Part shown: in pieces, positions 54,863 through 63,929 of the stretch
Layout of the letters: every line of letters begins with the position of its first letter
Position numbering within the stretch: position 1 is the stretch's first letter
Origin: JAVJSD01 sp040219575
GTDB lineage: Bacteria; Planctomycetota; Planctomycetia; Pirellulales; Pirellulaceae
DNA: 64,000 nucleotides
Reading direction: 5' to 3'
NCBI GenBank assembly: GCA_040219575.1
Contig: JAVJSD010000087.1
Span: forward strand, 83,386-147,385
The notes under the pieces: model-generated
Seen by the model: only the letters and a program-made list of their open reading frames with translations
Told to the model about the DNA's origin: nothing
Databases searched by the model: none
Position numbers and translations under genes: made by a program

Positions 54863-55297
54863 CCACCAAAATTTGCAGAAAAAGCGAGAATATGCGGCGT
54901 TTTGACTCCGTCTACAAATCCCCGGCGATTACGTCAAATTCGGTTGGTTTGGGGGCAATTAACTACACTCTGCTACACGTGCTTAGCCCGACGCACAGAC
55001 GGCAGGCCTGAGACCTGGAAGACGGGACGAACACCGCGACTTAGTGTCATTCGCAATTCCTCTACACGGCTCTCCGGGGCCGCGGTGATGCTCCCTCTTT
55101 GCTGTTGGAGAAACCGTCGCCACGGAACTCCTACAGCATCGTGCGGACAAAGAGGTACGAGAAATCGAGCGGCAGCGCAATCAGGAAATCACTATCCTGC
55201 GGAATTCGGCGCGCCGCAACGAGGCGACCCTGGAGCCAATCAGGGTTCGTCAAGCGGAGCGATACCGGGGCGAGCGCTTGTTTCCGGAGAAAGCTCG
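54863..55297. other. debris between sulfatase head and transposase tail
   Basis: This 435-base stretch has no intact gene. Around 55110-55260 another plus-strand frame reads ETVATELLQHRADKEVREIE and on, protein-like but without a start. It may be a decayed fragment of a further gene. Confidence 0.35.
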
Positions 55298-55441
55298 GAC
55301 GCCCGCTGGGTTATTGAACGAACTCTGGCTTGGTTTCACCAACTCAGACGCCTCCGCACTCGCTACGACCGCCGAGCCGACATCCACGAAGCCTTCATGG
55401 CAATCGCCTGTTCCTTAATCTGCTGGAACTACATGAAATAG
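55298..55441 (+). pseudogene. IS5-family transposase C-terminal fragment
   Basis: The segment ARWVIERTLAWFHQLRRLRT followed by RYDRRADIHEAFMAIACSLI matches the C-terminus of IS5-type (DDE) transposases, with the catalytic Glu in WVIERT. The N-terminal part with the other two acidic residues is absent. It lies just downstream of the broken sulfatase and is likely the remains of the insertion that broke it. Confidence 0.8.
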
Positions 55442-55606
55442 GTTTTGTTGGAGCGCTCGAAGACACGCAGTCGCACGCCGCCCGCCATTTTGAGGGGTTC
55501 GCGTGGGACAGGTCGGTCCACCCTTGGTCAAGAAAACGCGAAGCGACCGCCTGTTCCTTGTGGCAGCCGCTTCGCTTGCGGGAATTGAGAATACCGTCCC
55601 GTGGCG

Positions 55607-55994
55607 TTAGATGAAAAACAAGTCGATGTACCGGCCAGTTCCTCCGTCGTAGTCGAAGTAGTACTGTTGGCCACGGCTGTAATCAATGTCCGGGCCGTTA
55701 TCCACAAACAAACGAATCTGTCTCGGGGGATTGTTCAACGACTGCAAGTCGTCGTCGAAACGGACGTAGATTGGAGCATGTTGGTAGGAGCCGGGCCGAG
55801 CCAGGCGGACGTAAATGCTCCACCAGTCACCGGGGCGGATGGAAGCTTGCTGTCAATTGCCATTGGCACCAACTCTGTACTGGAAATTGATGGTCATGTC
55901 GGTCGGGTTGTGGAGTTGCGCCAGGGCGTAGCGATCGACGGCCTGGTCCGAGCGACAGGCGCGTGGCGGGAAGGATGGCTTTCACGGCGTACAT
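55607..55994 (-). pseudogene. degenerate small secreted protein, copy 1
   Basis: On the minus strand an ATG at 55994 opens MYAVKAILPATRLSLG in one frame. The body continues in another (DRYALAQLHNPTDMTINFQY), so a frameshift is likely, and a TGA interrupts at ...GANGN before QQASIRPGDWWSIYVRLA. The end is YYFDYDGGTGRYIDLFFI. Copy 2 at 63481 shares SYQH(A/D)PIY(V/I)RFDDDL and the FDYDG.TGRYI.LF ending. It is a broken member of a small secreted family that I cannot name. Confidence 0.6.
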
Positions 55995-56426
55995 GGGAGT
56001 GCTCCTCGGCCAATTGGCCGAAACATTGAGTGGTGGAAGAAAAACGGGGGAGCGAATCAGGCCTGTCGCTTGTTTGCCGCGCGGCTCATCGCCATGCTTC
56101 GCCCTGATTACGCACCTCCCGCCATCACCTTAAAGCCGCGGCGCGAAAAACGAGGAATTTCAAGCGACGGACCGGCGCGTCTGCCCTGGAAACGCAGCGA
56201 CTGGCAGGGCGGCTGCGACGCCGCCAGTAGAAGACGCGTTCATTGCAGCTTTCTGCAGCAGCGGTTCGCTCTATCCGGAATCGCCTGCTTGTAAGGTTGT
56301 CCCGCCCGACGCGTAAGCAGGTTGAACCAAGTCGACGGCATACGACGGCTTGGTCGCTGTGGGCGTTTCAGAGCCTTGCGGTTCGGCTCGAATTCCTGCC
56401 TCAACTCTACTCAAACGGAGAGTCCC
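55995..56426. other. gene-free region
   Basis: This region of about 430 bases lies between the degenerate copy and the next secreted protein. Short frames on both strands have no start signal or family. The ACGGAGAG ribosome-binding site of the following gene is at its end. A promoter for that gene must lie here but is not distinct. Confidence 0.35.
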
Positions 56427-56795
56427 ATGTTTACCAAGACGAAGTTGGCCATTTCCGCGCTGGCGGCGCTTGCCGTGATCACCGTGGCGATGCATACGCA
56501 CGCCTCGCCACTGGGCGGCAGTTGGTGCCGCAAGGGCAGCGTGGACGGTGGGCGTTTCGAGAATTACTCTGAGTACTTCCAGGCCGGCCAAATCGCGGTC
56601 GTGGCGATGCACGGCGACGGCTACACCGACTTGGACCTGTACATTTACGACGAATTCGGCAATCTGATCGAAGCCGACACGTCAGGCGGCGACACATGCC
56701 AGGTGTCGTTCCGGCCCCATTGGAGCGGACACTTCACCATCAAAGTCGTCAATCGTGGCGCTGGCGGCAACAACTACACGATTTGCGTGTACTGA
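56427..56795 (+). CDS. small secreted protein with PPC-like beta domain
   Basis: This 122-aa protein has a signal peptide (LAISALAALAVITVAMHTHA) and a beta-sandwich-like body. DGYTDLDLYIYDEFGNLIEA and SFRPHWSGHFTIKVVNRGAG resemble the bacterial pre-peptidase C-terminal (PPC) domain, in which aspartates bind calcium. ACGGAGAG lies seven bases upstream of the ATG. It is followed by the pseudo-receiver gene in the same direction. Role unknown; an envelope or extracellular location is expected. Confidence 0.68.
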   Translation: MFTKTKLAISALAALAVITVAMHTHASPLGGSWCRKGSVDGGRFENYSEYFQAGQIAVVAMHGDGYTDLDLYIYDEFGNLIEADTSGGDTCQVSFRPHWSGHFTIKVVNRGAGGNNYTICVY

Positions 56796-56957
56796 CGCCG
56801 CCTCAGGAGACTCGGCCCTGCGCCGGTCGGGCGGTCAGGTAGCGGCTGCCCGGCCGGCGTCTCTATTTGCGACGAGAACTCCGCTCAGTTGCCACAGCAG
56901 AACTTCCAACATCTATTTCCCTTCAACCAAGAACGACATCGTAACTGGAGAGACATC

Positions 56958-57335
56958 ATGAAATCCGATCTGTTGCTCGCGCTCAACGACGCGCCGACGG
57001 CCGACCGCTTGCGCGACTACTTCGAACGCAGAGGGATCCTCGTGCAGACGACCACCAGCGGTATCGAATGCTTGGAGAAACTGCGGTCGAGTGCACCCCG
57101 CCTGTTGCTGCTGCAATGGGAATTGTTGTGGGGCGGCGGCGACGGCGTGCTGGCCGTCATGCGGGAGGAAGCGCCGCCGGGCAGGACTTCCGTTCTCCTG
57201 CTAGCGAACCACGAAAACGCGGCCAACCTCCGTGTCGTGCCGCCGGTTGTCGGCTGTTTCGCAACGACGTTCGACTCCCGCCGGATCGCCGGTCGCGTGT
57301 CAAAACGGTTCGCCCTGACAGCGGCTGGTTGTTGA
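56958..57335 (+). CDS. receiver-like protein lacking the phospho-acceptor aspartate
   Basis: This 125-aa protein has the CheY fold pattern. DLLLALNDAPTADRLRDYFE is the first helix unit, LLLLQWELLWGGGDGVLAVM the third strand and RTSVLLLANHENAANLR the fourth. The acceptor Asp is replaced by Gln53, and the strand-5 Lys is lost (CFATTFDSRRIA where TKPFD would be expected). It is therefore a pseudo-receiver that cannot be phosphorylated in the usual way. It follows the small secreted protein and converges on the caspase-like gene. Confidence 0.65.
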   Translation: MKSDLLLALNDAPTADRLRDYFERRGILVQTTTSGIECLEKLRSSAPRLLLLQWELLWGGGDGVLAVMREEAPPGRTSVLLLANHENAANLRVVPPVVGCFATTFDSRRIAGRVSKRFALTAAGC

Positions 57336-57416
57336 GTGTGCGTGGTAATGGGTCTCCCTGCACAGGCTATTGGCAAATCTTCGCGGCGGTTGCCTTTCGA
57401 GTTCGCTATTGCGACG

Positions 57417-60400
57417 TCAATCAGGTGTTTTCAAGCGTCTGGTCAACTCAGCCCATGCAGGGTCTTTGTGCAGCGGTTGAAAATCGGGGTCGCTGAGCAG
57501 CTGCTTGTCGTCCAGGTCGCGATCGATCGCCGTTCGCAACGCATCGCCGGCGAATTGGCGGCAGGACGCGACCGCATTGTTGAATTCGGCGGACTGTTCG
57601 GCGCTCGGCGGATCGCTCCATTTCGCCAGACAGCGGCATGCGCTGCGCGCGAGGCCTATCGCCGATTCGACGTTCTCTTCGGTTACGGATTCTTTCATCC
57701 GCTTGAGCGCGGCAAGCGACTCTTTCGGCTTCCCTTCGGCCGCATACATCACCGCCTGAATCCCGAAGACGATGCGCGCATCCTGCGGCGGCAGCGACTC
57801 GGCGTAGGAGGGATCCTCCGTCGCCCTCACGACCGCCTTACAAGTGGCGATACGGCGCTCGACGCTTTCCAATTCGGCTTCAATGTCGGCGTCGGTCTCT
57901 CTTCGCTCCTCCGCCGCAGCGCGGAGCCGCTTTAGAATTTCGAGCGAGTTTTCATCCCAGAAGAGAACTTCGCGCACCGCGGCGTCCGACCGCTCGATGT
58001 CCGCCGCGCGACGACAGAGCTTCAGCGTCGCGAGTTGATCGTCGCGAAATCCGATGTACACGTCGGAGATGACTTTGCGGTTGTCGAGTGACTTTCGCCA
58101 ATACTCGCGGGCGTCGGGTCGCCTTTGCCGTTCCAGTGCAACGTCGCCGAGTCGGCGCCACGTGTCTGCGACGTCGCGAAATGCGTTCATCGCCGATGTC
58201 GTCATGGCGTGCTCGGATTGCCGTGTGGCAATCGGGGTGATGCAGTCCAAAGCACAGCGGAACGATTCATCGGCGGCATCCAATTCGCCGCCAGCCTCCT
58301 GCATGTTCGCCAGGTTGTACCACGAAATGAAGACGTCGCCGCGCCGCGATTCGTTCTGCTGGTCGGCTTCGAATCGGCGCTGTGCTAATTTGAGCGCCTG
58401 CTCCTGGTGGCGCCTTGCCTCATCGGGCAGATCGGCGCGCAGCGCCGCCGAGGCCAGTCTTACAAGGCAGGCCCAACGGCAAGACTCAGCACGCTGGTCT
58501 TCGGCATCGCGTTCGATCCACTCGTCCACCCAACGGAGCGCACGCCCAAACGTCGCTAACGCTTCGCCAGCCTGCTTCAAGTCCACCTCTGTATCGCCCA
58601 ACTTGTCGAGCAGCTTCCACTCGGTGTATGGGTCGAGAAACTCCGGCGGGGCGTGCTCCCGCCACGTATCATAGCGGTCGACCGCCTCTCGATATAATTC
58701 AAGACTCTCGTCCAGCTTCCCCGCCTCGCGTTGCGCATCGCCCAGTTTCTCGCAGGCCAGAGAAACACGGCGAATTATTGCGTGATCGGTCTCGCCGGAA
58801 TCCGCTAGTTCGAGCAGGCGATCATGGGCGGCCTCTAAGTAGGGCTGGTAATCGGTCACAACGAGGGGCGAATCCATTCTTTCCGCCAATAGCACCACCA
58901 TCGCCCACTCCGCGCGCTGGGCGTGTTCGTAGATCGCGTCTCGGAACGCGTAAAGATCATGGTTCGCATCCAGATTGGCTAATATCGTCTGGGCAAGCTC
59001 CGGCCGTCCCTGTTCCGCGTACGCCGTCGCCCTGACCAATTGCAACTCGCGGGTCGCCGCACCGACAGCCTCGGCGCGGGCACAATCGTCGAGGGCCGCG
59101 GGCCAGTTTCGCAGTCCTGCTTGGGCTTCAGCACGACCCGCCCAGACCGAGTGGTTCAGAATGCCCTGCTCGATGAGCGCGGTGTAATCTCTCGCGGCTT
59201 CCTGCCAGCGGCCAAAGCGGCGGTTGGCGTTGGCGCGCCGCTGCAGGTCGTCGATTTCCAGACCGCCGCCGCCGTCCAATCGATCAAGATGCGACACCGC
59301 GGCGAACAGGTCTTCTTCGTGACCTGATTGAAGGGCGGCGTCGGCCTGCTGGCGATGCCACATAAGGCGATGCGCCTCGCGGGCGGCATCGTTCGTCGCC
59401 GCCGAGGTGCGCTCCAGCCGTTGCCAAACCTCGGGGAAGTCAACTAGCACGTCGTCTGACGCATCGAGTCGTCGACCCGAATACGCCTGGACCTGCAGTT
59501 CCAACTCTTCGAGCGGTTGATTGTCGGCCGCGAGATCGAAGGTCCAAACACGTTGCGCCGAGACTACGACCAGGCGGCGGCTGTACTCGTCAAACGCCGC
59601 TGCATTCCAACCTTGCGAGTCGAAGCCGGCGGTCATCGCGGGCGTAAGCGGGCGGCCGCTCGCGGCGTCCCATACGCGAAACGCGCCGGTGGTCATGCTG
59701 TTGGGAAGGGACTTCCGCCAGCTCGTGGCCACCAATCGCCCATCGCCGCTGAAAACCGCCTGCAACGGTTCGCCGTCGTGTTTCATTCGCACGACTGGAG
59801 CGCCGTCGTCCGTGAAAGAACACAGCGACACCGACTCGTTCAGCCGATCGAACACGACCACCCGATGCTCGCCGGCAGAGAAAGCCGCGGCCTCACCCGC
59901 AACCGGCAAAGCAACCTCGCTGCCGTCGGCGGACTTGAGCACGCGACCGCCGATCAGGACGAATTCGCCGTCGGCGGTAAAGCGAGTTTCCTCGCCGCGA
60001 CGCAGCGGTTCGGTCAATCGCTCGCCCGTCGCCAGATCCCACAGTTGAGCTTCGGCATAGTGAAAACTGAAGTTTTCCCTGCGGTCGCTCAGCGTTACGA
60101 GACGCCCGGCGCCGTCGTGAATGACCTCGCTGATCACGTAGCCGGTGTGCGTCATCGGCGCCGTCAAAGGACTCAGCGACGGCACGGCCCACACGCGTGC
60201 CTCACCGGCGCTCGGGTGCTCGCTGCCGCAAGCGGTTATCAGTCGCTCTCCTGCGGCGTCGAAAGCAACGAATCGAGGGGCGTGCGGAAGTTCCACCTTC
60301 CCTACCAGTTCGCCGTCGCCAACGCTCCACAGCCTCACGCACTCGTCATCGCACGAAGTCGCCAACCACTCCCCCGATCGACTCAACGCCACCTGCACGA

Positions 60401-63107
60401 CTTTGGCGGGATGCACGAGCGCGGGCGTCACCGGCTCGCCCGAGGCCGTCCGCCACACGCGGGCCTCGCCTTGCCCTTCGTCGCCGACCGCTGTGACGAT
60501 CAACTCTTCATCGGCGGAGAAATCGGCGAACGTGATCGGGCCGTCGTGGCTCAGTGGGGGTCCGATGACGCGGCCGCTTTCCACATTCCACACGAGAACT
60601 TCGCCCTGGAGAATTCGTTTGACGCGGTCGAAGCGATCGTTCCTTGCTAGCACATATCGCCCGTAACGGCTCAGCTTGGCGTCACGCCAGTGTCGTGCCT
60701 GGCCGTCCGTCAGTCGCAATGGCTCCACCAGTGGCAGTTCCCACAACATCGCGCGGTTGCCTTCAACGGTCACCACGTACGGCCCCGCTGGACTGAACGC
60801 GACAATACCGCCGCCGCCGGGAATGGGCGGGCAGACCGCTTCGCCGCTCCGGCTGTCCCACAGTCGAACGTCGCCGCAGGCGGTAAAGACGACACGCCCG
60901 TCGGGCCGAAACCCAACGAACCGCCGCACGAGTTTGCCGTGACGCCGCTCCGGCACGCCGGGTGCGTGCAGCCGGGGCGAGACCCACCGCGATTCACGCA
61001 GATCCCACACCCGCGCCGAGCCGTCATCGCTCGCGATGACAAGCCGATTGCCGAGCGGGGCGAATTCGGCCTGCACGACGCGATTGCCGTCTTCGATGCT
61101 GGGCTCGATTGCCTCGCCGGTTGTGGCGTCGTAGACGGCGGCCTTTCCCTCCCCGATGGCGGCGACGCGCCGCCCCGCCGCACCCAGGCTCGCCGCCGCG
61201 TAAAGTGCGTCGTGCTGCCACGGCCCGAGAACCGGCTCGCCCGCCTCATCGATCCGCCAGAGCTGCGTCGCGCTGAATGTGCTCGTCAACAATGATCGAC
61301 CGTCCGGCGCAAGTTCGGCCGCGGCGACGCCGTCAGGATGCAGAAACGGCCCATGCCGCAGCTCACCCGTTTCGGCGTCCCAGATACGAACGGTTCCACT
61401 GTCGGCCGCGGTCACCAGCAGCGAACCATCAGGGCTGAACCGCACATCCATCACGATGCCCGCCTTGGACACAACATAATCGCTGGGGCCTTGCCGCTCG
61501 ATCGGCCGCTCCATGCCTTCGTGCTCGAGCCAGGGAGTGAGCGGTTCTCCGGTTTGTGAATTCCAGATCCGCGCGGCGCCTTTGCCGTTGCGCCCGGTGG
61601 TATCACCGCAGGCTGTCGCGAGGCGGCTACCGTCAGGACTGAACGACACCTTGAGTACCGAATCGCGGTGCATAAGGGTCGACGTTACCGCTTCGCCGCT
61701 ATTCGCATTCCACACCCGCGCCGCAAAGTCGTCTCCGGCAGTGGCCACGTAGCGGCCGTCCTGGCTGAACTGCACATCGTTGATGGCACCCTCGTGAAAC
61801 CATGCTTGCACGAGCCGCGGACTGAGCCGCAGCGCTGTGCCAAGTCGAACGCGGTGCATTTGCGCCCGCTCGACGTCGTCCTGATCGAGAAGGAGCGCCT
61901 CGAGAAAATGGGGCGCGGCGGCGAGCAGGTCGCCTTCGGCGTACGGTTTCAATCCGTTGGTCAAATGTACGTCGATCAGCCGGCGATGGGCCGTCAAGCG
62001 ACGTTCTTCGGAAAGCTCGCTCGGGGTGGTTCTGCGGACCGTGGGGCGAAAAACGAAGTCGCCGTCGCCTTCGCCCAGCCGCCCCCAATCCGGAATCTGC
62101 CGGCTGCCCAGCGCGTTGGCCACGCGCAACTCGACCTGCGCGGCAACTTGGCGAAACGTGAACGCGTGGTCTGGACGCGGCGAGTCGGCCCGCTCGCGCA
62201 GCACCCGCAGCAACTCGGCTGTAAAGATCGAGTGGCGCTGCTCGCCCAGCCCGTCGGCGACGGGAGTCAGGCGACCGGCCGAAATCGCCAAAAACGCCGG
62301 GTTGCGTAGATAATATGCGAAGTTGCCATACGCGCTTGTTGTGCCCCCCGAGGAGGTCGTGGCGCGCGTCCCCGCAGTTTGCTCACCGTCCGCTGGTCCG
62401 CGGTCTTTTCTCGCGTCGAGACCGCCGGCCATCGGCAATGACGCCGCGCCGGGGTTGGGCTCGTTTCCGGCGAAGATGCTGCCCGAGTAGCAGCTATCGA
62501 GAATCATCACTCTGTGCCGGCAGGGCAACTTCGCCAGCCGGCCTCGAACCCAGTCGACGCCAATACAGCTTTCGTGCAACTCCGAACCCCGGCTGTCGAC
62601 GGCCGCAATAAACCCGTCGTTCGACGTCGGTTGAATAAGGCCGTGCCCGGCGAAGAACACCAGCACCGAATCAGTCGGCCGGCGGACTTTCTTTGGGAGC
62701 CACTCTGTAAACACCCGCTGGATGGCCTCGCGAGTCGCCTGTTCGTCGGCGAGGTAAAGGACATGGTCCCTCTCGTAGCCGAACTCCTCCTGCAACAAGT
62801 CACGGAATTCACGGGCGTCATTGACCGCAAACTCAAGACGTGAAAGGTCGCTGTTCGGTTTCGCGTATCCGTCGATTCCAATCACCACCGCCCACGAATC
62901 GCTATAGAACTCCGCCCCGTCGCCCGTCTCGCTATGCTCACTATCTTCCAGGAGCGTCAGCCCTCGCTTGCCGGCGTCGGCCGCATTCGACGTCGGCCCG
63001 CCCTCATCTTTTGAGACGCTCGGCGCTGACCGATCTCCCTGACAGGCGGTAATTACCGCCACGATTGAAAGAACAACGACTGAGAGCCATCGCTTCATCT
63101 TGCCCAT
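57417..63107 (-). CDS. caspase-like, WD40 and TPR multidomain lipoprotein
   Basis: This 1896-aa protein has a signal ending in a lipobox (SIVAVITAC), so it is probably a lipoprotein. Residues ~70-300 form a caspase/metacaspase domain with H155 (VFFAGHGLIQP) and C206 (MILDSCYSGS). Residues ~420-1150 hold many WD40 repeats (DVRFSPDGSLLVTAADSGTV, VQVALSRSGEWLATSCDDEC). The C-terminal ~600 residues are TPR-like helices (EQGILNHSVWAGRAEAQAGL). An ATG at 63098 is an alternative start. It resembles stand-alone conflict or signalling proteins of multicellular-type bacteria; the propeller and TPR regions would sense or recruit a target and the protease would act. Confidence 0.88.
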   Translation of the reverse strand: MGKMKRWLSVVVLSIVAVITACQGDRSAPSVSKDEGGPTSNAADAGKRGLTLLEDSEHSETGDGAEFYSDSWAVVIGIDGYAKPNSDLSRLEFAVNDAREFRDLLQEEFGYERDHVLYLADEQATREAIQRVFTEWLPKKVRRPTDSVLVFFAGHGLIQPTSNDGFIAAVDSRGSELHESCIGVDWVRGRLAKLPCRHRVMILDSCYSGSIFAGNEPNPGAASLPMAGGLDARKDRGPADGEQTAGTRATTSSGGTTSAYGNFAYYLRNPAFLAISAGRLTPVADGLGEQRHSIFTAELLRVLRERADSPRPDHAFTFRQVAAQVELRVANALGSRQIPDWGRLGEGDGDFVFRPTVRRTTPSELSEERRLTAHRRLIDVHLTNGLKPYAEGDLLAAAPHFLEALLLDQDDVERAQMHRVRLGTALRLSPRLVQAWFHEGAINDVQFSQDGRYVATAGDDFAARVWNANSGEAVTSTLMHRDSVLKVSFSPDGSRLATACGDTTGRNGKGAARIWNSQTGEPLTPWLEHEGMERPIERQGPSDYVVSKAGIVMDVRFSPDGSLLVTAADSGTVRIWDAETGELRHGPFLHPDGVAAAELAPDGRSLLTSTFSATQLWRIDEAGEPVLGPWQHDALYAAASLGAAGRRVAAIGEGKAAVYDATTGEAIEPSIEDGNRVVQAEFAPLGNRLVIASDDGSARVWDLRESRWVSPRLHAPGVPERRHGKLVRRFVGFRPDGRVVFTACGDVRLWDSRSGEAVCPPIPGGGGIVAFSPAGPYVVTVEGNRAMLWELPLVEPLRLTDGQARHWRDAKLSRYGRYVLARNDRFDRVKRILQGEVLVWNVESGRVIGPPLSHDGPITFADFSADEELIVTAVGDEGQGEARVWRTASGEPVTPALVHPAKVVQVALSRSGEWLATSCDDECVRLWSVGDGELVGKVELPHAPRFVAFDAAGERLITACGSEHPSAGEARVWAVPSLSPLTAPMTHTGYVISEVIHDGAGRLVTLSDRRENFSFHYAEAQLWDLATGERLTEPLRRGEETRFTADGEFVLIGGRVLKSADGSEVALPVAGEAAAFSAGEHRVVVFDRLNESVSLCSFTDDGAPVVRMKHDGEPLQAVFSGDGRLVATSWRKSLPNSMTTGAFRVWDAASGRPLTPAMTAGFDSQGWNAAAFDEYSRRLVVVSAQRVWTFDLAADNQPLEELELQVQAYSGRRLDASDDVLVDFPEVWQRLERTSAATNDAAREAHRLMWHRQQADAALQSGHEEDLFAAVSHLDRLDGGGGLEIDDLQRRANANRRFGRWQEAARDYTALIEQGILNHSVWAGRAEAQAGLRNWPAALDDCARAEAVGAATRELQLVRATAYAEQGRPELAQTILANLDANHDLYAFRDAIYEHAQRAEWAMVVLLAERMDSPLVVTDYQPYLEAAHDRLLELADSGETDHAIIRRVSLACEKLGDAQREAGKLDESLELYREAVDRYDTWREHAPPEFLDPYTEWKLLDKLGDTEVDLKQAGEALATFGRALRWVDEWIERDAEDQRAESCRWACLVRLASAALRADLPDEARRHQEQALKLAQRRFEADQQNESRRGDVFISWYNLANMQEAGGELDAADESFRCALDCITPIATRQSEHAMTTSAMNAFRDVADTWRRLGDVALERQRRPDAREYWRKSLDNRKVISDVYIGFRDDQLATLKLCRRAADIERSDAAVREVLFWDENSLEILKRLRAAAEERRETDADIEAELESVERRIATCKAVVRATEDPSYAESLPPQDARIVFGIQAVMYAAEGKPKESLAALKRMKESVTEENVESAIGLARSACRCLAKWSDPPSAEQSAEFNNAVASCRQFAGDALRTAIDRDLDDKQLLSDPDFQPLHKDPAWAELTRRLKTPD

Positions 63108-63480
63108 TTGTCATCGTGCTGAGTAGATTCGCTTACATTCAATTCGTGATCGCTCACTTCGACGGGACAAGCGTCAGGAACCGTTCGCTCGTGAACACTG
63201 CCCAAACCTGGAAAGTACCGTCGCCAACCCTCGCCAGAGCGCGCAGGCTAAACAAACGGCTAGTCCACGGACCAGCTGTATCGAAGCGCATCCTTTGTCT
63301 CCTGCGCTGAATGACGACTCGAAAGAGAACAGGTAACTGGTCATCATACGACACGCGGCAATGCGTCGTCCACTCTTTTGGGGGCAGCGAATTCGATGGC
63401 GCCATGCTGATCAAGAACCGAAATACGGCCGCCGATTGCCTCCGGCGGCCGCTTCGTTTTGACTGTCCCGTGTGTCAGGC
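63108..63480. other. gene-free region upstream of the caspase-like gene
   Basis: This region of about 370 bases separates the caspase-like gene from degenerate copy 2. It should hold the caspase gene's promoter. The only structured element is the hairpin at 63426-63451. Frames crossing it lack start signals. Confidence 0.35.
63426..63451. terminator. perfect 8-bp GC hairpin
   Basis: CGGCCGCC at 63426-63433 pairs with GGCGGCCG at 63444-63451 around a 10-base loop; a CTTCGTTTT run follows on the plus strand. It lies just after the stop of degenerate copy 2 (minus) and may have been its terminator. Confidence 0.55.
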
Positions 63481-63686
63481 TCAGGAGTCGAACAGGCCAA
63501 TATACCGGCCGGTGACTCCGTCGTAGTCGAACCAGTACTGCTGGCCAAGGCTGTAGTCCGGACCAAAAGCGACAAACTATCGCATCTCGCGTAACGGATT
63601 GTTCATGGTGTGCAAGTCGTCGTCAAAACGGATGTAAATCGGGTCGTGCTGGTAGGAGCCGGAATACGTGACGCCGCACCCCGTCG
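63481..63686 (-). pseudogene. degenerate small secreted protein, copy 2
   Basis: On the minus strand the frame reads YSGSYQHDPIYIRFDDDL, is broken by a TAG after NPLREMR, and ends QQYWFDYDGVTGRYIGLFDS. It matches copy 1 (55607-55994) over its last 60 or so residues. The 5' part is missing where the insertion sequence begins at about 63687. The missing head and the internal stop show it is not functional. Confidence 0.6.
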
Positions 63687-63715
63687 CCTAACAGGCTGGT
63701 CAGGAAATAGGCGGG

Positions 63716-63851
63716 ATTTTCTTGGCGATGGAGTTGGAAAAAGCGACGTCGCCGAGAACAGCGTTATGGGCAGGTCACTGTGAGCGTCAATCGCCGCGCG
63801 ATACAAATTCGCGATGCTGACGATATGACGAGATTTTCTTGGCGATGGAGT
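63716..63851. repeat. 19-bp direct repeat inside the insertion sequence end
   Basis: ATTTTCTTGGCGATGGAGT occurs at 63716-63734 and at 63833-63851, 117 bases apart. It lies in front of the transposase start, and could be transposase binding sites. Confidence 0.6.
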
Positions 63852-63929
63852 CGGAACAGCTGTCCTGCCTCTCTTGGAACTGGAATTCGTGACGCCGGGA
63901 GTTAAATACTCTTTGGAGGTCACAGTTCC

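Noticed and set aside
55601..56029. Plus-strand 142-codon frame
   Set aside because: The minus strand holds a degenerate copy of a family also present at 63481; the plus frame is its shadow.
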